A model generated the notes under the pieces. The model worked only from the letters and a program-made list of their open reading frames with translations. It did not search any database and was not told the DNA's origin. Made by a program: the position numbers and the translations under genes. 5,705 bases of DNA from an uncultured Clostridium sp. (GTDB lineage: Bacteria > Bacillota > Clostridia > TANB77 > CAG-508): positions 1 to 5,705 of the forward strand of contig CALYZR010000050.1 in assembly GCA_945610215.1 (NCBI GenBank), given 5' to 3'. Positions 1-4,324 of the stretch are shown here, piece by piece (the stretch's first letter is position 1; every line of letters begins with the position of its first letter).

Positions 1-1
1 A

Positions 2-88
2 AAAATAAGATTTATTCTTATTGCAGCATTAATAGGAGATATAATAGGAATGTTGACTTCTGTAATAATTTGGAATATTATGTCGTAA
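2..88 (+). CDS. C-terminal end of a membrane protein, possibly SpmB-like (5' partial)
   Basis: The frame is open from the window edge to a TAA at 86-88 and gives 28 residues, including ALIGDIIGMLTSVIIWNIMS at the end. This is one hydrophobic helix with a central Gly-Asp and a short tail, typical of the last transmembrane segment of a polytopic protein. The pattern resembles the C-terminus of spore maturation protein B / nucleoside-recognition-domain proteins, which end in a similar Asp-containing helix. That match is from memory of the family and rests on under 30 residues, so the name is tentative. A spore gene would fit the nearby spoIIR. The gene converges on the walJ-type gene. No strong terminator follows; only a 4-bp stem with a GAAA loop (132-143) is seen. 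Confidence 0.4.
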   Translation, partial: KIRFILIAALIGDIIGMLTSVIIWNIMS

Positions 89-166
89 AGTTTTTATTGA
101 CAATTTTTAGGAAACATAGTAACATATTAACAGTCGAAAGACTATATTTTATTCAAGGTGAAAAGA

Positions 167-268
167 ATGATTTTTAAATTCTTATTATTTTTTTCTTTGT
201 TTTTTACTGTCAGAAAAACTCTAATAAAAATTTTCACAAAAAAAGTATTAAAGAAAATAAAAAATTAA
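167..268 (+). CDS. Possible 33-residue cationic membrane peptide
   Basis: An ATG at 167 opens a 33-codon frame ending in TAA at 266-268. AAGGTG at 155-160 is a reasonable ribosome binding site six bases upstream. A TTGACA at 97-102 could be a -35 box, but the -10 candidate 17 bases on (TAACAT, 120-125) is poor. The peptide has two parts. Residues 1-15 are hydrophobic and Phe-rich (MIFKFLLFFSLFFTV). The remainder is strongly basic (RKTLIKIFTKKVLKKIKN) with hydrophobic residues spaced like an amphipathic helix. That layout is seen in type I toxins and membrane-active peptides. However, a T-rich stretch followed by an A-rich stretch would encode Phe/Leu then Lys/Ile by chance, so coding status is uncertain. 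No homologue is recognised. Confidence 0.28.
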   Translation: MIFKFLLFFSLFFTVRKTLIKIFTKKVLKKIKN

Positions 269-286
269 TTTAAACGTTTTTAATGT

Positions 287-354
287 TGTAGGAAAAAAAT
301 CTAATTATTTATATAGCCCAAAAAAATAATTAAATATAAAATTTTTTTCCTACA
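287..354. repeat. Nested inverted repeat downstream of the walJ-type gene
   Basis: TGTAGGAAAAAAAT (287-300) is perfectly complementary to ATTTTTTTCCTACA (341-354), a 14-bp outer stem. Inside it TAATTATTT (302-310) pairs with AAATAATTA (324-332), leaving a 13-base loop. It lies between two convergent genes, 12 bases beyond the walJ stop. The GC pairs are at the base of the stem and the A/T tracts near the apex, the reverse of an ordinary intrinsic terminator. It could be an unusual bidirectional 3' end structure or a small MITE-like repeat. No flanking target duplication is visible. Confidence 0.6.
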
Positions 355-366
355 TCCCCCCAAAAA

Positions 367-1108
367 TTAGCTAACCTCAAAAAAATCACTAGGTTCATTA
401 CGAGGTGCTACATATATAGGAAAAGTTTTATTTGTTTTAATCTCATCTAAAACAGTTTGCTTAGCGAGTTCAGGAAAATTATTTTCTTTGCTTAAATGTA
501 TAAGTAAAGCTTTTTCCAACCCAGAATCTATTAATTTAGATATAGTTTTACCAGCCAAAGTATTTGACAAATGACCAGTTGAACTAGAAATTCTTTGCTT
601 TAAGTAATATGGATAATGAGAATATTGTAATACATTTGGGTCATAATTAGACTCTAGAAGTATGCAATTACTATTTTTTAAGCAATTAAAAACAGAGGCA
701 TTAATATTACCTAAATCTGTTGCAATACTAATTTTTTTTCCATCTCCAAATATATTAAAACCACAAGGAGCTGCTGCATCATGAGGAGTAGAAAAAGGAA
801 AAACTTTCAAGTCGTTAATATTAAAACTTTCTCCAATGGAAAACAATTTATGGTTTTTTAAAGAAATATTTTCACTTACAGGAATATTATATTTTTTAGA
901 AATGTTTCCTATTCCTTTTATATGATCAATATGTTCATGTGTTACAAGTATTGCATTAATAGTATTTAAATCTATATTAAGTTCTCCGAAGAGCTGTTTC
1001 TATTTTTCTTGCACTTACTCCAATATCAATTAATATATTGGTAGAGTCACTTTTTATGAAAAAACTATTTCCACTGCTTCCACTAAATAAACTACAAAAT
1101 TTTAACAT
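367..1108 (-). CDS. walJ: WalJ/YycJ-type MBL-fold metallo-hydrolase, +1 frameshift within codon 41
   Basis: Starting from ATG at 1108 the gene reads MLKFCSLFSGSSGNSFFIKS and runs to Leu40. It then meets CGG-AGA-ACT-TAA and would stop after 43 residues. Skipping C988 (minus-strand CTT-C-GGA, 991-985) restores the frame and gives a 246-residue protein. Metal-site motifs are THEHIDH (56-62), TPHDA (108-112), ATDLG (130-133), ESNYD (152-156, often ESNHD in relatives), GHLSN (178-182) and LIHLS (202-206). The family is WalJ/YycJ, single-domain MBL-fold hydrolases or exonuclease-like proteins linked to cell wall and division control in Firmicutes. Length is slightly short (B. subtilis YycJ is about 264 aa); a loop after NIPV (74-77) seems to be missing. 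The start lies 16 bases beyond the murA stop with AAAGGATG upstream, so the two are probably cotranscribed. It could be a pseudogene, a sequencing error or a recoded gene. The product identity is secure; whether it is expressed full length is open. Confidence 0.85.
985..991 (-). other. +1 frameshift site CTT-C-GGA in the walJ-type gene
   Basis: On the minus strand codons 38-40 are ACA GCT CTT, followed by CGG AGA ACT TAA in frame 0. Reading resumes correctly as GGA GAA CTT AAT if C988 is skipped. The bases CTC-TTCG-GAG form a tiny C(UUCG)G hairpin over the site. The same heptamer occurs at the frameshift of the pyrophosphorylase gene (4652-4658). Whether ribosomes shift here is inference. Confidence 0.6.
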
Positions 1109-1124
1109 TTACTTCATCCTTTGC

Positions 1125-2384
1125 TTATTCTATAACTCTTTCTATATTAGCTCCAAGTTTTCTAAATTTACCTTCTATATTTTCATAACCTCTATCGATA
1201 TGACCAAGGTTATATATTTCTGTTTTTCCTTCTGCAATAATTCCTGCAATTATTAAAGCAGCACCTGCACGTAAATCTGTTGAATATACAGAAGCACCAT
1301 ATAATTTTTCTACACCTTCAAAAATTGCAGATTTTCCTTGAGAAGTTATTTGAGCTCCCATTTTATTTAACTCATTTGCATATTGGAATCTTGATTCCCA
1401 AATACTTTCATTAATGATGCTTGTTCCATTAGCAGTTGATAAGACAACTCCAATTTGGGCTTGTAAATCGGTAGGAAATCCTGGATAGGGAAGAGTTTTT
1501 ATTATTGCTTTTGAAGGTCGATTATCACACCAAACTCTTAGAGAATCTTCTCCAGCTTCAACATTTCCACCAATTTCTAAAATTTTTGCTGTTACACATT
1601 CTAGATGCTTAGTAATACAATTTTTTATTGTTATATCGCCACGAGAAGCAACTGCTGCAAGCATAAATGTTCCTGCTTCTATCTGATCTGGAACAACAGA
1701 ATAGCTTTTTCCACCAGTTAACTTTTCTACTCCGTTTATTTTAATAACGTCAGTACCAGCTCCACGAATATCTGCTCCCATTGTATTTAAGAAGTTAGCA
1801 ATATCGACAACGTGTGGTTCTTTTGCCGCATTATCAATTGTAGTAGTACCTTCTGCTAAAACACTGGCAAGCATAACATTTATCGTCGCACCAACAGAAA
1901 CAATATCCATATATACACTAGTTCCAACCAATTTGTCAGTTTTTGCTTTGACATTTCCACCAGCTATTTCAACATTTGCACCTAAAGCCTCAAAGCCTTT
2001 AATATGTTGGTCAATCGGTCTTGGGCCTAAATTGCATCCACCGGGAAGTCCAACTTCTATTTCTTTTTTTCTTCCAAGCATAGAACCAATTAAATAATAA
2101 GAAGCTCTAAATTTTCTTGTTAATTCAATTGGAGCTACTGTTTTTGTTATATTTCTTGTATCTATTTCAAGAGAGTTTTTATTAATCCAATTAATTTTAG
2201 CACCTAAACCTTCTAATATTTCACATGATAATTTAATATCTACTATATTAGGAACATTATTAATAACACAAACTCCATCGATTAATAATGTTGCAGGAAG
2301 TATTGCAACAGCAGAATTTTTAGCTCCACTTATATTTACTTCACCTTTTAAATGTGTAGGTCCTGTAATTACTAATTTTTCCAT
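1125..2384 (-). CDS. murA: UDP-N-acetylglucosamine 1-carboxyvinyltransferase MurA
   Basis: A 419-residue cytoplasmic enzyme, the normal length. It transfers enolpyruvate from PEP to UDP-GlcNAc, the first committed step of peptidoglycan synthesis and the target of fosfomycin. Visible signatures are Lys22-Asn23 in SGAKNSA, the catalytic Cys117 in GGCNLGPRPIDQHI (fosfomycin-sensitive Cys form rather than Asp), VPDQIEAGTFM (231-241), the catalytic-loop Asp306 in PYPGFPTDLQAQ, and Arg372 and Arg398 in LRAGAALI and HIDRGYENIEGKFRKLGA. The ATG at 2384 is supported by AAAGGAG a few bases upstream. It sits downstream of spoIIR and upstream of walJ on the same strand. Firmicutes often carry two MurA paralogues; which one this is cannot be told here. 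Two in-frame details serve as controls: Leu-Gly in SMLGRKK is encoded by CTT GGA without an extra base, and no CGG codon is used. Confidence 0.97.
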   Translation of the reverse strand: MEKLVITGPTHLKGEVNISGAKNSAVAILPATLLIDGVCVINNVPNIVDIKLSCEILEGLGAKINWINKNSLEIDTRNITKTVAPIELTRKFRASYYLIGSMLGRKKEIEVGLPGGCNLGPRPIDQHIKGFEALGANVEIAGGNVKAKTDKLVGTSVYMDIVSVGATINVMLASVLAEGTTTIDNAAKEPHVVDIANFLNTMGADIRGAGTDVIKINGVEKLTGGKSYSVVPDQIEAGTFMLAAVASRGDITIKNCITKHLECVTAKILEIGGNVEAGEDSLRVWCDNRPSKAIIKTLPYPGFPTDLQAQIGVVLSTANGTSIINESIWESRFQYANELNKMGAQITSQGKSAIFEGVEKLYGASVYSTDLRAGAALIIAGIIAEGKTEIYNLGHIDRGYENIEGKFRKLGANIERVIE

Positions 2385-2410
2385 AACTGCTCCTTTAGAT
2401 TGTTTTACTC

Positions 2411-2446
2411 AAAAAATTAGAGTGTATAATTAATTACACTCTAATT
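2411..2446 (-). terminator. Intrinsic terminator-like hairpin between spoIIR and murA
   Basis: AATTAGAGTGTA (2415-2426) and TACACTCTAATT (2435-2446) form a perfect 12-bp stem with an 8-base loop. Read on the minus strand the stem runs into TTTTTT, the layout of a rho-independent terminator for spoIIR. Only 26 bases separate it from the murA start, so murA needs a promoter upstream of or overlapping the hairpin, or readthrough of it. Confidence 0.7.
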
Positions 2447-2454
2447 ACTATAAG

Positions 2455-2483
2455 ATATTATCATAAAATTAAAGGATTTACAA
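2455..2483 (-). promoter_or_regulatory. Candidate sigma-A promoter for murA
   Basis: Minus-strand TTGTAA (2483-2478), a 17-base spacer, then TAATAT (2460-2455) preceded by TGA, an extended -10. It starts just after the spoIIR stop. Transcription would begin near 2448, placing the 12-bp hairpin at the very 5' end of the murA leader, where it might stabilise or attenuate the message. Both boxes match consensus at four of six bases, so support is moderate. Confidence 0.4.
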
Positions 2484-2497
2484 TAAAATTTTATGAT
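2460..2497. repeat. 11-bp inverted repeat over the spoIIR stop codon
   Basis: ATCATAAAATT (2460-2470) is complementary to AATTTTATGAT (2487-2497) with a 16-base gap. The arms are AT-rich, and the right arm covers the spoIIR TAA (2491-2493). It may fold at the 3' end of spoIIR mRNA just before the terminator hairpin, or be a chance product of base composition. Confidence 0.35.
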
Positions 2498-3150
2498 TGT
2501 GCTAATTTTATTCCTATATTTTGAAAAAATTCGACAATTTTAAATTTAAAATTAATATCAGAATTATTTTGATTTTCAGATAATAGATTGTATTCTTCAT
2601 AAGATAAATTTTCTTGTAATACTTCTTTAGATTCCTCAGGAACCACACCAGAGCTAACATCTACAAAGCATAAAGGAGGAAACATTACACACCACCAGTT
2701 TTGGCCAGAAGCATTACCAATTTCTATTCTTAATGCATCATAAAAACCGGCAGGAAGAGAAATATCTCCATATTTTTTTGTAGGGAAAGCAAAGTTTCCA
2801 ATTTTAACATTTACAATGTAATTAAAACCATTATCATATATTGTTTGTTGAGCAATTTCTTGAATAGTATTAATATTCTCATTTGCAAGTTCTATTACAT
2901 TTTCTTTAGAGGTTGCATCTTTTGATATCTCATTAATGTATTTTAAAATATTATCTCTTACAATATATTTTAAATTTTGATCCTCCTCAGAATCACTATT
3001 TGCTATAACATGCAATCTAAAAACGCTTGATTCGATATTGCTTGATACTGCATTAACATATGAAAATGCACATATAATAGTATAAATAAATAAAAGAAAT
3101 AATAAAATTAAAAATCTTTTAAAAAAAGAATTGTGTATTATTTTTTTCAA
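2491..3150 (-). CDS. spoIIR: Stage II sporulation protein R (SpoIIR)
   Basis: SpoIIR is made in the forespore and exported to the intermembrane space, where it triggers the protease SpoIIGA to process pro-sigma-E in the mother cell. From the TTG start at 3150 the protein is 219 residues, close to B. subtilis SpoIIR. Residues 12-30 form a hydrophobic signal/anchor segment. The family core follows: FRLHVIANSDSEEDQNLKY (44-62), YGDISLPAGFYDALRIEIG (127-145) and NWWCVMFPPLCFVD (151-164) with Cys154 and Cys161. The TTG is preferred because GGAGGG lies six bases upstream. An ATG farther out at 3294 would add 48 odd residues and run into the promoter of the divergent gene. In relatives the promoter is read by sigma-F; no convincing sigma-F match was found here. 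A terminator-like hairpin follows the gene. Confidence 0.93.
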   Translation of the reverse strand: MKKIIHNSFFKRFLILLFLLFIYTIICAFSYVNAVSSNIESSVFRLHVIANSDSEEDQNLKYIVRDNILKYINEISKDATSKENVIELANENINTIQEIAQQTIYDNGFNYIVNVKIGNFAFPTKKYGDISLPAGFYDALRIEIGNASGQNWWCVMFPPLCFVDVSSGVVPEESKEVLQENLSYEEYNLLSENQNNSDINFKFKIVEFFQNIGIKLAQS

Positions 3151-3156
3151 ATTAAA

Positions 3157-3162
3157 CCCTCC
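3157..3162 (-). promoter_or_regulatory. Ribosome binding site fixing the TTG start of spoIIR
   Basis: Minus-strand GGAGGG sits six bases before TTG at 3150. No comparable site precedes any upstream in-frame ATG, so it selects the shorter protein with a normal signal segment. Confidence 0.8.
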
Positions 3163-3287
3163 AAAATTAATAGAAAAATAATATAGAAATTCTATTAAAT
3201 TAAAAAAATGTAAATATATTTCTATAAAAAAAGTATTAACCAAAAATAAAAAAATATACATTGTCGAATTAATGAATACGAAAATAA

Positions 3288-3316
3288 TTGACACAAATAA
3301 AAATAAATGGTAAAAT
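3288..3316 (+). promoter_or_regulatory. Sigma-A promoter of the 176-residue gene
   Basis: TTGACA (3288-3293), 17 bases, then TAAAAT (3311-3316) preceded by TGG, an extended -10. Six of six and five of six consensus matches make this a strong housekeeping promoter. The RBS GGGGAGG (3336-3342) lies seven bases before the ATG at 3350. Confidence 0.85.
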
Positions 3317-3322
3317 TTACCA
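3308..3322. promoter_or_regulatory. Palindrome over the -10 box, possible operator
   Basis: TGGTAAAATTTACCA is a perfect 7-bp inverted repeat around a central A. It covers the extended -10 and the likely start point of the promoter above. A dimeric repressor bound here would block transcription. The regulator is unknown and no second copy is seen in the window. Confidence 0.4.
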
Positions 3323-3349
3323 GTAGGAAAACTTAGGGGAGGTTCAAAT

Positions 3350-3880
3350 ATGGAGAAATCTAACAGTGTTAGAAAAGTATGTGGATTTTATGTAAGTAGT
3401 GTACATTTAGTAACTATGTTATTACCATATTTAAGCAAACAAATAAAAGAACAAATAGAAGTTATCCCATTTTTAGAATTTGATTTAAGAAAAAACGTAG
3501 AAGTAATTTTATCTAAGATAGTTTTAAATGAAGAAAACAAAGAACAAATTTTAAGTATTAATTGGAAGAATACCAAAATTCAAAAATTTACAAATGTTGA
3601 GAGTAAATTAAAAAATAAAATGAAAAAAGAAAAAGAGGCAATAATATTAATAAGCGGTAGCAAAAAATATATAAAAACAGTAAATGAGATGGTAGATAGA
3701 TATTTTAATAAGTATAGAAATAATAAAAAATACATAACAATAATTAATTGCTTTGAAGTAGATGAGTTTGACAACGACATTAGGGAAATATTAGATGAAC
3801 ATGATTTTATTATAAATACATCTGGAATAAATAAAATAGAAGATGTTTTTGAAATATACAAAGAAAAACAGGCAAATTGA
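3350..3880 (+). CDS. Uncharacterised 176-residue protein, divergent from spoIIR
   Basis: I cannot assign a function. The protein is soluble-looking, with no signal peptide or clear membrane segment. The N-terminus has a compact motif VCGFYVSSVHLVTMLLPYL (10-28) with Cys11 and His19, then a region rich in Ile, Leu and Lys. A basic helix (KLKNKMKKEKE, 86-96) leads into AIILISGSKKYIKTVNEMVDRYF (97-119), a strand-turn-helix pattern with GS in the turn. A second such unit follows: YITIINCFEVDEF (128-140) and FIINTSGI (153-160). The alternating strands and helices suggest an alpha/beta fold, possibly nucleotide-binding-like, but no Walker or Rossmann glycine motif is seen. The Cys-Gly-Phe-Tyr start looks like a conserved clostridial family, an impression rather than a search result. 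It has its own strong promoter with a palindrome. Its stop (3878-3880) overlaps the -35 box of the next gene. Confidence 0.85.
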   Translation: MEKSNSVRKVCGFYVSSVHLVTMLLPYLSKQIKEQIEVIPFLEFDLRKNVEVILSKIVLNEENKEQILSINWKNTKIQKFTNVESKLKNKMKKEKEAIILISGSKKYIKTVNEMVDRYFNKYRNNKKYITIINCFEVDEFDNDIREILDEHDFIINTSGINKIEDVFEIYKEKQAN

Positions 3881-3905
3881 CATAAAATTGGAATACTGAT
3901 ATAAT
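3877..3905 (+). promoter_or_regulatory. Consensus sigma-A promoter of the 86-residue gene
   Basis: TTGACA (3877-3882), 17 bases, TATAAT (3900-3905), with TGA just before the -10: a perfect extended consensus promoter. The -35 overlaps the TGA stop of the preceding gene. It predicts high constitutive transcription of a short gene. Confidence 0.9.
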
Positions 3906-3939
3906 ATTCACAATAAAAATTTATGAAAGGAAGATAAAT

Positions 3940-4200
3940 ATGAAAGCGAAAAATTGCAAGCGGAAAATAGACAGAAAGGCTATTGAACTTCTTGGAGTGA
4001 GCCAGAGCTATTTAAATACTCGATTTAAAGCAGAAAAAAATAGAATCGAGTATGAGTTCTGGGTAAGGAGTAACTTGGATAAGGTGGAAGCCTTTGAGAG
4101 AGAAGTTGAAATTATTGCGAGCGATTTTAAAGCTTGTAGTGTTTTTACAAAGGGAAACTGTGATGGAGGATATAAAATTTTTATCATGGTACGATTTTGA
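3940..4200 (+). CDS. Uncharacterised 86-residue protein, independently transcribed
   Basis: Function not recognised. The ATG at 3940 is preceded by AAAGGAAG (3926-3933). The basic N-terminus (MKAKNCKRKIDRK) leads into RKAIELLGVSQSYLNTRF (12-29), which reads like a short helix-turn-helix. The rest (EYEFWVRSNL, VEIIASDFKACSVF, YKIFIMVRF) looks like helix plus beta strands. There is no signal peptide. It is monocistronic, with a perfect promoter in front and a strong terminator seven bases behind. Its bases are less AT-rich than the neighbours, with codons such as GTG, AGC, CAG, GCG and GAG, suggesting recent acquisition. It has the only in-frame CGG (codon 8, AAG CGG AAA) outside the two frameshift sites. 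A one-base skip there would hit TAG at 3968-3970, so CGG must be read as a sense codon if this protein is made. Its Leu-Gly (3991-3996) is CTT GGA with no extra base. Confidence 0.7.
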   Translation: MKAKNCKRKIDRKAIELLGVSQSYLNTRFKAEKNRIEYEFWVRSNLDKVEAFEREVEIIASDFKACSVFTKGNCDGGYKIFIMVRF

Positions 4201-4206
4201 TTCCTT

Positions 4207-4241
4207 GAAAGGAGCTGGCAGAATGCTAGCTCCTTTCTTTT
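4207..4241 (+). terminator. Rho-independent terminator after the 86-residue gene
   Basis: GAAAGGAGCT (4207-4216) pairs with AGCTCCTTTC (4228-4237). The stem extends inward by GGC/GCT (one G-T wobble) around an AGAAT loop, and TTTTG follows. Thirteen pairs and a U tract make a strong terminator that insulates the downstream gene. Confidence 0.9.
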
Positions 4242-4263
4242 GTAATAAGGGAGGTAAAAATTA

Positions 4264-4290
4264 TTGACTAAAAATGTAAATTGATATAAT
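4264..4290 (+). promoter_or_regulatory. Candidate promoter of the pyrophosphorylase gene
   Basis: TTGACT (4264-4269) and TATAAT (4285-4290) are separated by 15 bases, shorter than the ideal 17. The preceding terminator makes a promoter here necessary. The transcript would also carry the phospho-sugar mutase gene. Confidence 0.6.
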
Positions 4291-4310
4291 ATAGCATTGT
4301 TGAATTATAA

Positions 4311-4317
4311 AAGGAGG
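4311..4317 (+). promoter_or_regulatory. Ribosome binding site supporting the TTG start at 4325
   Basis: AAGGAGG, nearly ideal, seven bases before TTG. No in-frame ATG lies nearby that would keep the N-terminal helical region, so TTG is the chosen start. Confidence 0.8.
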
Positions 4318-4324
4318 TTTAAAG

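Noticed and set aside
132..143. AGTC-GAAA-GACT hairpin as terminator of the upstream membrane protein gene
   Set aside because: Only four base pairs with an interrupted T-rich tail; too weak to call.
1038..1256. Open frame on the plus strand antisense to murA and walJ
   Set aside because: It lies opposite clearly conserved coding sequence, has no recognisable product, and is a by-product of low GC content.
3232..3259. Possible sigma-F promoter of spoIIR on the minus strand (GTATA, then GGTTAATACT)
   Set aside because: The -35-like GTATA fits, but the -10 deviates at several positions and the 13-base spacer is short. Expected from biology, but not supported well enough by the sequence.
3151..3294. 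Longer spoIIR reading frame from ATG at 3294
   Set aside because: The extra 48 residues are Phe/Ile-rich translation of AT-rich DNA, have no ribosome binding site, and overlap the -35 box of the divergent promoter. TTG at 3150 with GGAGGG fits the family.
4248..4284. Mini reading frame (TTG ACT AAA AAT GTA AAT TGA) after an AAGGGAGG
   Set aside because: Only six codons, and it overlaps the likely -35 region of the pyrophosphorylase promoter, so it would not be transcribed from it.
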